Shown here: positions 34,700 to 46,088 of the stretch, in pieces
Position numbering within the stretch: the first letter of the stretch is position 1
Layout: every line of letters begins with the position of its first letter
Origin: Armillaria gallica
Lineage: Eukaryota; Basidiomycota; Agaricomycetes; Agaricales; Physalacriaceae
Direction: 5' to 3'
DNA: 64,000 bases
Assembly: GCA_037576215.1 (NCBI GenBank)
Contig: JBANDB010000006.1
Location: 5,084,001 to 5,148,000, forward strand
Notes under the pieces: generated by a model
The model's database searches: none
Seen by the model: only the letters and a program-made list of their open reading frames with translations
What the model was told of the DNA's origin: nothing
Made by a program: the position numbers and the translations under genes

Positions 34700-37600
34700 G
34701 CAGAATGGACCCTACGCGGCGTAGTACAAGCGCGAACAGGGTCGGAGGCAAAGGCAATCCTCAAAAACTGGATTCACAAGCAACGCACGGGAGAGGTCGT
34801 TGATTCAATGATCGAAGCAATGAGGGGGATGAAGCGAATCAATGCACTCTGGTGGCTTTACGAGCTACAAGAACCAAAACGACTTATCAGCGTGCTAAGT
34901 GATAAAGGGAAAGACCTGGTTATCCCCATCATCCTTGGGGCACCAGGAACATTTCCCAATATCGCTACAACCGCGCTGGTAGACAGCGGATGCACCAGTA
35001 GTGCCATCAATCAAAAATTCGTTAAACAACACAACATCCCGACCCAACCAACAGCCGCTCCAATCCCGGTCTATAATGCTGACGGAACCAAGAACTCAGG
35101 AGGGTCGATTACTGAATACGCCGAGATCGAACTCAAGATCGGAGATCATTCTGAACGAATAGATCTAGCCATAACCGATCTCGGTGATAAAGAAATCTTC
35201 CTCGGTCATGATTGGTTAGCCCGGCATAATCCGATCATCAATTGGAAGACAGGAGGATTAACGTTTGCATGGTGCGAATGCCATAAAAACCCATTCGTAC
35301 TACCTGATGCAGATCCTGACAACAAGTGGGACGAGGAACTGGAAGAGGGAGATACCATCCTTGCAATAGATTTCACGCGGGCTATTCTCGTACGAGCACA
35401 TCACGTCAACGACTTAGCTGCCGCGGCCAACGCAGAAAAAGAGACCAAGACGTTCAAAGAAATGGTCCCAGAATGGTGTCGGGACTTCAACGATCTGTTC
35501 GACAAAAACAGCTTCGACGAACTCCCTGACCCAAAAACGTGGGACCATGCCATTGAACTCACCCCAAATGCGAGCGCCAATCTAGATTGCAAGGTCTACC
35601 CTTTGAACAGGAACGAACAAGCGGAACTCGACAAGTTCTTGGATGAGAACCTCTCGAGTGGACGGATACGACCATCCAAGTCACCCATGGCTTCACCATT
35701 CTTCTTCGTTAAAAAGAAGGATGGCAAGCTACGCCCGGTCCAAGATTATAGGAAGCTCAACGAGATGACGATTAAAAACCGTTATCCACTTCCTCTAATC
35801 TCAGAACTAATGGACAAGCTGCGGGGTGCCAAGTATTTTTCCAAGCTTGATGTTCGATGGGGATACAACAATGTTCGCATCAAAAGTGGTGACGAGTGGA
35901 AAGCTGCATTCAGGACTAATCGAGGGTTGTTCGAACCCACGGTTATGTTCTTTGGGCTTACCAATTCACCCACCACCTTCCAGTGGATGATGAACGACAT
36001 TTTCAAAAACCTCATCGCATCAGGTGCCATCATGGTTTACCTCGACGATATCCTTATCATGTCCAAGACCAGGGAGGAACATCGCTGCGTTACGCGTGAG
36101 GTTCTAAGACTCCTCCATCAGAACAAGCTCTTCCTTAAAGCAGAAAAGTGCGAGTTCGAAACCTTGGAAACGGAATACCTGGGAGTTATCATCAGCGAAG
36201 GAAACATCTGCATGGACCCAGTCAAGATTGCAGGAATCACAGAATGGCCTGTACCAACCAAGAAAGTACAGCTCCAGTCGTTCTTAGGCTTTACCAACTT
36301 CTACCGACATTTCATCAAAGGGTACAGCAAGGTTGTCAAACCAATGACCCAGCTGACAGGAAACGATCTGTGGAAATGGGGAAAAGCACAACAAGACGCC
36401 TTTGAAGAATTAAAGAGGCTACTAGCGGAGGAGGTGGTACTAGCCATACCAACAGAAGAAGGAAAATTCCGCGTAGAGGCGGACGCAAGTGAGGGAGCGA
36501 TAGGTGCGGTATTGACGCAGGAGCAGGATGGAAAATGGCGCCCGGTCGCATTTTTGTCCAAATCCCTCACCACGACAGAACGAAATTACGAAATTTACGA
36601 CAAGGAACTGCTCGCGATAATGATCACGCTCGACGAATGAAGGCACTATCTGATGGGTGCAGCTCAGGACTTCGAAATATGGACGGACCACCAAAACCTC
36701 CAGTATTTCCGAAAACCCCAGAAACTCAACCAGCGACAAGCGCGGTGGGTTACTGAGCTGGCCGAATACCACTTCACCCTGCACCACAAATCAGGAATCG
36801 CAAACAAGAAAGCCGACTTACTTAGTCGCAGAGCAGACCACGAGCAAGGAAAGGAGGACAACGACGAAGTTACCGTCCTCAAACCCGAGCACTTCCGGGC
36901 ACTAGTCATGCCCACTATCGAGGAAACCCATTCCCAGATAAAGCAAGCCACGCTCGACCACCACCGATGGGACAAAAACATTGCGACTTCCCTTAACCAC
37001 GACCGAGGACTGAAAATGGACGACGGGCTAATCTATTACGATTCCCGCATCTATGTTCCTTCCGACCACGTGTTACGAGGCCGAATAATCGCACAAGTTC
37101 ACGACCACATCACGGCGGGACACCCTGGCATAGAGAAGACTAAAGAACTCGTCCTACGAGAATATTGGTGGCCTAGAATGAAGAAGGACATAGAAGATTA
37201 TGTCCGCAGCTGCGAGACGTGCCAACGAACCAAGTCTAGCACTCAAGCAAAAGCAGCGCCACTTCATCCAAACACAATACCCTCCCGACCATGGACTCAT
37301 ATCTCTGTCGACATGGTGACTGGTTTACCAAAGAGCAAAGGCTTCGACGCGATCCTAATGATCGTCGATCGCTTCTCTAAGGAAATCATACCAGTCACAT
37401 GTACCACGGAGATGTCATCAGAAGGATGGGCCAAAATTCTACGAGACGAAGTCTACGCCAAACATGGGATGCCCCAGGTCGTTATCAGCAACCGAGGCAC
37501 CGTGTTTGTATCCAAGTTCATGAAAGACCTTTATGACTTGCTTCAGATCAAGGCAAACGTATCCACCACCTATCACCCACAAACTGACGGACAGACTGAA

Positions 37601-38521
37601 CGAGTAAATCAGGAGGTTGAAAAATACCTCCGGATCTTCATCAATCACCACCAGAACGACTGGGTGGAATGGCTCTCTCTCGTGGCTTTCGCTCACAATA
37701 ACCGCACCCACTCCGCGACAGGTAAAAGTCCCTTCGAGGTTACCCATGGCTATATCGTCGAGGTCCTCCCTGGTGCCGTATGACCCCAAGCACCCTTCAG
37801 AACACCGGCCTCGAACACCTTCGTTTCAGATATGCAGAAAATCCACGCCAAGGCAAAGCAAGCACTCGAGAAAGCTGCCGACCAGATGAAAGCCCAATAC
37901 GACAAAAAGAAAAGACCTGCAGTTGATTACGCGGTGGGAGACAAAGTGTGGCTCGATACGAGCAATCTGGCACTCCCACGTCCGAAGAAAAAATGGGCCC
38001 TTTCCCTATCATCGCCAAGATCGGAGCTTCGGCGTATAAATTAAAACTCCCTTTAGGCTGGCGCATCCATCCAGTATTCAACGAATCACTCCTGACACCC
38101 TACACACCACCCGCATTCCCTAACCAGGAACAGCCGCCTCTGCCACCACCCGATCTTATTGACGGAGAGGAGCACTGAAATTGAGCAAGTTCTCGAGCAT
38201 AGAGACCGAAAGGTCCGAGGAAAGGCTGGCGAACCATGGCATTGGACCACGGATTACTTTGTCAAATGGAAAGGATATGGACCAGAATCCAACAGCTGGG
38301 TAAAGGAAAACGACATGGACGCTGATGAACTAGTCGACAAATACCTTGCAGAAAAAGTGAACCGCACCAAACAAGAGACAGGAGATTGGCAGTCCTATAC
38401 GGACCCATTCACTGGTCAAAAAATTCAGTACGACCAAGCACTCGACTGGGATTGGTTTGGTGGCAACGACGACCCCTCGACAAGCTCGAAATCGCCGTAC
38501 GAAGCAACAGAAATCCCATAA
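34700..38521 (+). pseudogene. Element B pol: protease, RT, RNase H, integrase, chromodomain
   Basis: Protease LVDSGCTSS (near 34977); reverse transcriptase with KKDGKLRPVQDYRKLNE and catalytic YLDDIL (36040s); RNase H VEADASEGAIG and KELLAI; integrase zinc-binding and core segments (GHPGIEKTKELV, CETCQRTKS, DRFSKEIIP, HPQTDGQTERVNQ); chromodomain FVKWKGYGPESNSWV. Lesions: TGA at 36638-36640 in LDE-W-RHYL (TGG in A), TGA at 37781-37783, and a frameshift near 37990 before the chromodomain. Otherwise full length and colinear with A. Confidence 0.93.
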
Positions 38522-39062
38522 ACAAACAGCAGTCGAAACGTGCCCTATAACGGGGGATAGCAACGGACCCTCACTCACAACTTCTTACGACAAATGGACT
38601 CCATGTTTATGACCTTTATGACTACAACACGCGCAACAAACAAATCGGCCTACCGCACATACAGATCCCATTTTATCACTCTCATCGCTGTCATACGAAA
38701 AGTCCCTCATGCCCGGAAGGCGAAAAAGGCCCCCGGGACAAGCTGCAGCGCGTATGACATTGCCCGTAAACCCTGGGGGTTTAACGGGACTGACGATGAT
38801 GAAAATCAAAACGGAATGACGATCCACTGGCAGATGCGCATAATCAGGCCTGCTCAACGAGACATACGGGTCAAGTTTGCCACTCGCGTCACCATCATAT
38901 GGAAAATCCCCTCTTCCTCTGGGTGAACAAGGCCTTTGGAACAAGCTGCAGACCATATGACATTTCTTCGAAAACTCTGCCTAAGGGCATGAGATCTCTA
39001 GGGACAGCATGACGATGATGTAGACGGAATGCCGATGTACTGGCAGTTGGGACACCTGCCCT

Positions 39063-39072
39063 AGGGGGGGGG
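39063..39072 (+). other. Polypurine tract of element B
   Basis: A run of nine G preceded by A, three bases from the 3' LTR start at 39076; the usual plus-strand primer position. Element A has a shorter G6 tract at the equivalent site (complement of 24713-24718). Confidence 0.75.
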
Positions 39073-39075
39073 TAA

Positions 39076-39558
39076 TGTTACAATTTATTCATTTTCTTGG
39101 CATCTTATCTTATCTCGGGAAGATAAGATAAGATGCTTACTCACCACATTCCTTAGATCCGCGACTCCTGGGGAGTCTTCATAAATCTTCACATCGCTAA
39201 CACGTCACACTCGGTCGACGTGTAGGCGACACATACTCAACACGACTTAACACGTCTTGAGCACATCTTATTCTCAGCTACCGTGTACTTGGCTTATTCA
39301 CTTTCTAACACAGTAGCCTCATCTTAGTACCTTTTACGGACCCTGACTTTAGTATATAAGTAGCTTACTCAAAGCCTGTATTTCCCTAGCTTTGAGCTAA
39401 AGTTTATTCATACCGACACACTCCTTAAACTGCTTCTCTCTTGCTAAGAGCTCCTAAAGTGAGTCTTGGGCATCAATCATACACAAGGGCTAGACGGTGA
39501 CTGTACGAACGCGATACAGCCGATCTATTCACCTTTTGGTTGGAGTTCGGGTCTTACA
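39076..39558 (+). repeat. 3' LTR of element B
   Basis: 483 bp. Eight differences from the 5' LTR by eye, seven at CpG/TpG/CpA steps. The GATA inverted repeat is kept at 39103-39115 and 39121-39133. Confidence 0.96.
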
Positions 39559-39563
39559 GTATA

Positions 39564-41190
39564 GCTGTTCCTCATCCGCACTTTTCCCCATGATCTGGGT
39601 GCATAGCTCCCACCATTTCCCAGCATTGTCGGCAAGTCGTGAGATGCAGAAAATGACTTTATGAGGGGGGTGTCGGAAGTGTCGATTGAATACGTCGAAG
39701 TGCAGTTCGCACTTTAGGAAGAATCGGGTGATGTCATTAGAATCACCTTTGAAGTCGTCAACCTCTTTTAGAATTTTAGGTTTAAATTCATCATAGGGGG
39801 CGATGGCTCTGTCGACTAGTTGCCAGGGTACGGGTGGGTCTGGCAGTGGTGGTGGGGCTGGGTATCGTGGGAGCGCGTATCTCAGAGGAGGTGGGGGTGC
39901 CTGCAGTGGTTGTGCGGGTTGTCCGCCACCACCTCCTGCTCCATGACCACCTCCGGCAAATGGCTGGTATCCGGGTCAGTATGTTTCTGGTGGTGCCTGT
40001 CCCCTGACATAGGAGAAGGCTGGTATTGGTGCCCAAGTAGGTGGTACCGGTGGTTCATCCGGCATTGGTTCTTGTATCTCGATCTCCTGTGCGGCTTCTT
40101 CGTAAGGGGGAAATTCCTCCATTACGGCATCCGGGTGTATTTCGTTCCATAAGAGGTGAGCGTTCTGCTCCGCCTCATACTGTAAGATCTCATCTGATGG
40201 GAGACCTCTCTGTTTCCTCATAAAATAATCATTTCCAGCTTGGGAAGCTCCCCAAACCGGAGAAAAAGGTAATTCATAGGCGAAGTAATTATAGATATTC
40301 TGAAAGTCTGCTTGCCTTAGTAAGGTGGGAATGGGAATCGTGGGGTCATCGTCTGTTTCATTATAAAAATTGATGGCATCAGTTAGCATCATCACAATTG
40401 GAGTTGGGGGATGGGTGCTCACTCGCTGACTCGGTGGATGACTGGGGGATTCCATCGAGCGTGGTCGAGGGAAAAGGGGTAGGGGGACGGGGCAGCTCGA
40501 CTGCAGTGGTGTCGCTTGACTCACTTGGCCAGGCTCCGTAGCTCAGGCCTTCGGGCTGTGGCTGCTCTCAGAGTCACTGGGCAAGTCGGTCCCAAGCACT
40601 TGCTCGAGGGGGACAGTGCAGGGATCTGATGTTTTGCCAACCAGAGTGCCTTAGAGGGGATAGGTAGGTTGAGGAGCTGGCGATGGGTTCCTCGACGGCT
40701 GGTACAGGCTCGGGTGTGAGCTCTCAGTTCCGTACCGGCTGGTCCCAATTAAAGTAGGCACTGTAGGGGATGGTGATGTTATCCCAGAACTCCTTGGAAG
40801 CGATACCGGCTGCAGGTGGTGGAGTAGGGTCCCTGTTAGCTCAAGTGTCGTAATTGGTGGCTGGAGCGACGGATCGAATGTCCTGGCCCACGTCGAATCC
40901 CCTGACACAGGCGGCAAATCGGGCATATGTGCCGGGTGAGGGAGTTCGAGGGACGTACGGGACATACTCGGGAGAGGGAGGCATGGTGGTGATGGTGATG
41001 TTGGGTGTGCACCTTCTGGGAGGGGTAAGAGACCTTCTCTCCAGGATGACGGGAGAAGGCGACTCAGGAATGTCCTCCTCTTCTTCGTCGATTCTTGGCC
41101 TAGCGAGCTCGTTGATTGGGATTGGCCACCATGGTATGGGTGCAAAGATTTGGGGTGGCTGCTGCTCGAGCAGGATGCCATCGGGATCAT
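39564..41190 (-). pseudogene. Element A gag, 5' part
   Basis: Begins around MASCSSSSHP and continues through a Ser/Pro-rich half, INFYNETDDDPTIPIP, NYFAYELPFSPVWG and FFLKCELHFDVFNRHF to the element B insertion. Frame interruptions occur near 40650, 40520 and 39976. Colinear with element B gag. Confidence 0.85.
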
Positions 41191-41356
41191 TGGTGGGGGT
41201 TGTAGTGACTGTGGGGATGATGGGGAGTGCCTCTATTCGTTGTAGTGGTCTCGGTCTGTAGCAAAACCTGATTGCAAGAATGAGAGCAATGGAGAGGAGA
41301 GTGGTGCTAGGTATTCCTAGTGAGATGGCTATAATACGAGTGTTGTCGTTCTCCAT
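40841..41356 (-). CDS. Element A leader ORF with transmembrane segment
   Basis: A 171-codon frame starting MENDNTRII, just inside the primer-binding site, with a hydrophobic helix (ISLGIPSTTLLSIALILAI), then basic residues and a Pro/Glu-rich tail. It overlaps gag in another frame for about 350 nt. The N-terminus aligns residue by residue with the element B leader ORF, and it is longer here because B has acquired a stop. Not a feature I know from Tf1/sushi elements. Confidence 0.55.
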   Translation of the reverse strand: MENDNTRIIAISLGIPSTTLLSIALILAIRFCYRPRPLQRIEALPIIPTVTTTPTNDPDGILLEQQPPQIFAPIPWWPIPINELARPRIDEEEEDIPESPSPVILERRSLTPPRRCTPNITITTMPPSPEYVPYVPRTPSPGTYARFAACVRGFDVGQDIRSVAPATNYDT

Positions 41357-41383
41357 GGGTACATCTGGGTGAGGGCTAGAAAA

Positions 41384-41396
41384 AGCTTTGAGCTAA
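41384..41396 (-). other. Self-complementary primer-binding site of element A
   Basis: In element orientation TTAGCTCAAAGCT, one base inside the 5' LTR, complementary to AGCTTTGAGCTAA at 41552-41540 within the LTR, about 34 nt after its TATA box. Same geometry as element B. Confidence 0.78.
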
Positions 41397-41397
41397 A

Positions 41398-41810
41398 TGT
41401 AAGACCCGAACTTTAATCAAGGGTAAGTAATTGGCTGTATCGTGTTCGTACAGTCACCAATTAGTCCCGTGGTGATTAATGATCAAGACTGATGCTTTAG
41501 CGCTTAGCAAGAAGGAATGTGTTTTGGTATGAATAAACGTTAGCTCAAAGCTAGGAAATATACAGCTTTGAGTACACTACTTATATACTAAAGTGAGGGT
41601 CCTAATAAGTCCTAAAGGCGAGGGTACCGTGTTAGAAAGTGAATAAGCCAAATACATGGTAGCCGAGAATAATACACGTCGGTGGAGTGTGACAATGTGA
41701 AGATTTATGAAGACTCTGTGGAGTCGTGGATCTAAAGATAAGATAAGGTAAGTGCCAAAGATAAGATAAGATAAGAGGCACTTAGGTAAAGAAATAAATA
41801 AATCATAACA
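41398..41810 (-). repeat. 5' LTR of element A
   Basis: 413 bp, TGTTATGATT...CTTACA in element orientation, with TATATAAG at 41587-41580 and several GATAAG repeats near 41745-41775. 19 differences from the 3' LTR by hand count. Confidence 0.95.
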
Positions 41811-42004
41811 AAAAACATCAGGATATCTATCAAACAGGTACTTTTGAGACAAAAATAGGCCAAAAAGCGTCAAAATGAGCCTAAATTAGGCAGAATGACA
41901 TCATACAAGTCACGTGGAGGTAGGTAGGTCCAGTGCTGATGCACGAAAATATTTAATCGACCCCATGTCTTTTTTTTTTATATTCGGACCCCCTTGGTAG
42001 TGCC

Positions 42005-42655
42005 TCACTCCCTCATTGCGAGGGCCTGCAATTTGTGCTCACTGCTCGTCGGAGTGGTGCATCGAGGCAAGCAGGATCGGCAACGTCACGCTTCTCCGTC
42101 AAAGTAGTCTTGACCGCCAAATTGTCACTTTGCAGGGATCTCAATATGTCCATCGAGATGCGTAATTGCGTTCCTTTCGTACTTCCTCTCAGGATACCAT
42201 CTGCGTCGCCTCCCACTTCATCTTGTAGTAAGTAATGCCTCTGCAACCCACATTTGTCGGCCCTCTGGCTAGCTCAAGTCGTTGTACCATCAGTTTTCAG
42301 CCTGCGGAGTATGTTCAATGTGGGGGTGCGCCAATCCCGTGCTCGCTCCTCTACTGGCAACAGAGTGCGTTGTGACCTCAAGGAGTGACGGCAAACCCTG
42401 CCTGTCCTGACTGCGAAGAGTTAGGGTTTAAATGCACGTATATACTATCGACAATTCATATATGTTTTTTCATTGATGTTCCACAGAGACGAGTTCGCCG
42501 ACATCAACGCTGTTAACGTGGTCGTTGTCGTCTATAGCAGTCGCATAGCTTCGTGCAATAGCGTTACTTCATAAGTCATTTTAAAGCTATCCACGGGAAA
42601 CCTACTGACTCTCAAAACGGTTCTTATTCTTTACTTTGCCTCCACCGCTACCCAT
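42005..42655. other. Intergenic right of the mobile block
   Basis: Begins just after the second GTAGTGCC copy. No gene supported; short open frames on both strands lack recognisable content. Confidence 0.5.
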
Positions 42656-45210
42656 CTACCGAGTATCATTAACATTCTCCAGCTCGAGCCGGAATTCTTC
42701 TCCCCCTTTTGGCAGCGGTTTAGCAACGTAGGTTGACCACTCAGCCGCTTGTAATCTGGCAGCCATAATTTTCCCAAAAAGTTTATCCGTCGTCATGCGA
42801 TCCACAACGCTCGTCATCTTCCAGGCATTAGCGGAAAGCGTCCCTTCGAATCCTTCATCGGTCAAAACAACAAAGTGGCCTACTCTCATTCCGGTCCGGA
42901 ACCATGTCGCAGTGACTTTGTTGAGCTCTGCTTCCACGCGCGACGCACTGAGACTCCCTTCTATCCTCTCACCCACGAGGAGCAACCGGCCAGCATCGAC
43001 CAAAGGTAAACTCAAAGCCCAATCCCAACCCCCCACACCAAAAACATTCTTCCATCCAAAACACCCTCGTTTCCCGAGTCGACGGTACCTGTTCACCATA
43101 TCATGCTGTTTATCTTCGAGTCGTTCGAGGAAATCGTCGACTGGTCCGCTCAGATCGATGAGGCTACCTGCTTTCCTGCACGAAGCGTCCATAGGCAGGA
43201 AATCGTGAAGCGGCTGACTAGTGTAACCCGAGTCTTTGAAAGCCTTGAACCTGCACAACAGCCAGGTCGCGTCAAACTCTCCGACGTCTTGCCAGTATAG
43301 AGGGTCACAGTTGCTCGGTAGGAGACTTTGCGGAGGGACGTGTTCCCTCGGGAGGACGCTCTTGAGAAGGATAAAGGGAAAAGTGACGCGGTGCTCGAAA
43401 GCCATGGATGCCATGTTCTTCGGCAAACCGCACAACACTACCTTGCCGTCACGGTCCAGATCAGAAAAGGTCGGAGAATCTTCAGCTCGACCGTCGAGCC
43501 TTTCATCACGCCTGATGTGAGTATCGGTGATAGCGTAGCACCAAATCTTTTCATTCATGGTCATTAGACTCGGGTAGTCCCACGCGGAATGAGGATCTCA
43601 CCATGCTGATTTCGGCGTCATCGCTTGCGATCCAAGAGGGAAGGATATTTGAATCTGTGATGCATTTATGAAGGGCTTCGAGGATTGTGCTTGTAGAGAG
43701 AGATAAGTCTTTCACGGCTTCTCGAGCCTGTTGGCGATCGATTGACCAGTCCATAAACTGGGTACCTGAGGGATTGATAGGCTGCGGTCCTCCGAGGCAT
43801 GATAGGACATGGAGAAGAGCAATGAACAACTTCGGGACACCCTCGATATCCATCAAGGTTCTCCGCACCCCTTTGGAGATATTCGTAGTAGGGGACGAAG
43901 GAGGCTCTATTATCTTATTAAGAGAGGATTAGAATGAAAGAGCATATAAATTCTTACTAGAACCATGACCTATCTGCATGGATAAAAAGTCGCTGAGCCC
44001 CTCGCAATATTCCTTCGGAGCGATCAAGTCGAGGTCGATGACGAAAGCGCCGCCGCGGTTGTAGTCCCGACCCCTGAGAGCCTCCACGATGGGTGTCGAC
44101 CCGGTCCCCGAGAACAAAGGGAGAAAGAACATTTTCCGCTGCTGTAGATTGACCGTATCAAACTCCTCAGCGATGCTCTGGAGATAGACGATACCCTCGT
44201 TCCCATGAGATTGTTGCAATATTTGTTCTATATCATCAAAATGAATGAAGAAGATCGGGCTAGGGCCTTCTGGTAGAGCCAATCGTGTCTCCAAAAAGTC
44301 TTGCAGAGTCACTAATTCAACAACATCCGCATTGGAGGTCGGGTCAGACATAAAAGCCGATAGAAACTCGCGGGCCGTTGGGTATTGTCGCCGAAAGTCG
44401 GTGAAGCCCTTGAATACTTCGTACGTGATTCGTAAACCAAACGACCTGATTTGATACACAGTTTCTCCATCAACTAGTCCGTCGCTGAACGACAACTCCA
44501 AGTGGAGTTGCTTTTGAGCGCTGAGGGCACACGCCATGTTGAACGGATCATCGTCGCCAATTTGGCTATTTTTGTTGAGGAATTCGAGGATCCCCATTCT
44601 GCAGAAGTAAGTTTTACCGGTGCCTGGACCGCCGCAGACCAAGAGAGAAGGAGGACGTTGCTCAAGGCGTCTCTCTCTCCACAAGTTAAAGACATTCCGC
44701 ACATAACTGCTCAACGTTTTGAAATTTTGTACACGTCCCATGCTCGGAAGGGTTATTTGAAGGTCTCTAACTGTCGTCGGCTCCTTGACGTTTACCAAGT
44801 TGGGTAAGGAGGGCGTTGGAAGAGTCGTGCTTCTTGGAGGCCAATACTCACATGCCATATTATCCAAAAGCTCGTCCTCAGGCGTTGAGTAGACAGAAAG
44901 GGGAGATGTAGACATGAGCTTGGCCATTTCTATTCGGGCATCTATGATGGACCGCAGTAGGGGGTTGTCAACAAATTCCCTGGGCTTCAACGTCAGATAA
45001 TCCGATAGCTTTGTCTCCTTGACCGTGTCGCTCAAATTCAACAGAGCGTCCTGTAATAACTTTACGTAGTCATTTAATACTGATCCCAAGGTTAATGCTG
45101 TGAATGAGTTTATAGGCCTTCGAGTTTTGGTGTGGTAAATCTGAACACGTACTGTTCAACAGTGGCACCGTATGCACATGGGAGTCAGGGCGTCGACCGG
45201 TCGGTTCCAT
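42656..45210 (-). CDS. CRN/RHS-like P-loop NTPase, copy 3 (intact)
   Basis: Exons 45210-45153, 45097-43958, 43906-43602 and 43546-42656 splice in phase to 797 residues; the best-preserved copy. Walker A GPGTGKT at residues 176-182, Walker B-like IFFIHFDDIEQ at about 301-311, LFSGTGS at 347-353, then VIDLDLIAPKEYC. It lacks a signal peptide and any membrane span. Exon 4 holds DWALSLPLVDAGRLLLVGER, where copies 1 and 2 have VGKR. If this is the (E/Q)xK motif of a restriction-like nuclease, copy 3 has lost its lysine (inference). Unique C-terminal tail ends ELENVNDTR. Upstream it faces a truncated P-loop kinase remnant across 603 bp. CRN/RHS proteins act in host interaction or genome conflict in other lineages; the role here is unknown. 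Confidence 0.78.
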
Positions 45211-45813
45211 GTTAAACGTTGATATTCAGCGAAGGAATGAGGTGGATACAAATGGAGAAGCTTGAGAGGGTTGTCTAAGATTTGTTTCAGAGTGTCATGC
45301 GATGGCGCGTTTGGATATATTTCTTGTCAATAGTACAGGTACAGAAGTACGACGATCCACACTCAATGATGTCCACCTGTGGTTCACCTGACGATATTTG
45401 AACAAGCATTGAAGGACGAAAAAAATGAACTCACAATGAAAAAACCGCTTATCACTACTCGCCATCACTCCCTTCCCACTGCGGGACAGCACCATCCGGC
45501 CCCACTTTATTCTATCCCATGATCCCGCCAGCCGCGTCATGTTCCTCCAACGGAAATTTCTGCACAGAGGTCAGCATATAAGACGAAGATATCCCACCTC
45601 ATAACCGTCGTCGGATAGCAATTGGACAATAAATGAAGAGACGGAGCCCGCGAAACTGGAGGAATTGATGGCGACGATGATGCCATGCTCAACTATGACT
45701 GATAGCATCGAAGGTGGTGGTTGGAGTGAGAGGGAGGAGCCTGGGAATAACTATGGCATGATCCTTTACGGTCAGCTTACCTTTTATACCGTCACGATGT
45801 CGACGATGCAGCA
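45211..45813. promoter_or_regulatory. Shared divergent intergenic region (copy 3 / kinase pseudogene)
   Basis: 603 bp, similar to 18464-19035 with small indels. Presumed promoter of NTPase copy 3; elements not mapped. Confidence 0.4.
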
Positions 45814-46088
45814 TGGACCAGGCAGCGACGACACTGGCTCAACACCTTGCTGATAGATTACAACCGTGGGTACTTCTTATTGTATAGAAGAACAATGTCG
45901 TTGACGTCGTACAGGACCCCGAGCAATGACCGACGCCTGGTAGGCAACTGCAGGATCCTAGAGTTGGGTGAATCAGTGTTTTCTGCCCTCCTACAACGAT
46001 ACATGAACGAGCTGCTGGAGACATATGGACAGCAATCTCGCACGGTGCTCGACGGATAGCATCTCACTTGGGCTCAGCTGGATCAGCA
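45814..46088 (+). pseudogene. YFH7-like P-loop kinase, truncated copy
   Basis: N-terminal TTLAQHLADRLQP, then LGESVFSALLQRYMNELLE where the P-loop lysine is replaced by Glu, and a stop in the DG-stop-HLTWAQLDQ segment. Homology ends near 46088. Counterpart of 19036-19700. Confidence 0.6.

Larger units (their letters stand above)
30384..39558 (+). mobile_element. LTR retrotransposon B (Ty3/gypsy chromovirus) nested in element A gag
   Basis: It has 483-bp LTRs at 30384-30866 and 39076-39558, TG...CA ends, and target duplication GTATA at 30379-30383 and 39559-39563. It is inserted in reverse orientation into the gag of its relative A. Coding order: membrane-anchored ORF, gag, spacer, protease, RT, RNase H, integrase, chromodomain. 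A G-tract (39063-39072) precedes the 3' LTR. The LTRs differ at 8 of 483 positions (hand count), all transitions, so B is younger than A, as the nesting demands. Several internal stops make this copy non-autonomous. Confidence 0.97.
24297..41810 (-). mobile_element. LTR retrotransposon A (Ty3/gypsy chromovirus, Tf1/sushi type)
   Basis: It has 413-bp LTRs at 24297-24709 and 41398-41810 and a 5-bp target duplication AAAAA (24292-24296 and 41811-41815). The element reads leftwards: 5' LTR, primer-binding site (41396-41384), membrane-anchored ORF, gag, protease, reverse transcriptase, RNase H, integrase, chromodomain, polypurine tract (rc of 24713-24718) and 3' LTR. Its gag is split at 30379-30383/39559-39563 by element B. 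The two LTRs differ at 19 of 413 positions by hand count, all transitions. The protein frames are broken at several places, so this copy cannot move by itself. Confidence 0.95.
23985..41996. mobile_element. hAT-like non-autonomous element (MITE 1), split by LTR element A
   Basis: The left terminus CAAGGGGGT (23985) and right terminus ACCCCCTTG (ending 41996) are inverted repeats. They are flanked by identical 8-bp target duplications GTAGTGCC at 23977-23984 and 41997-42004. An 8-bp duplication and CA-starting termini fit the hAT superfamily. Without the inserted LTR element the unit is 493 bp (23985-24296 plus 41816-41996) and has no coding capacity, so it must depend on a transposase elsewhere. 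A second family member is at 53324-53730. Confidence 0.82.
42750..46088. repeat. Segmental duplication D1, copy b
   Basis: Counterpart of 16080-19325. Here the NTPase is intact and the kinase is truncated; in copy a the NTPase is frameshifted and the kinase longer but broken. Confidence 0.8.

Noticed and set aside
42013..42246. Minus-strand frame with a plausible composition (RISMDILRSLQSDNLAVK)
   Set aside because: Only 77 codons, no partner exons, no recognised family.
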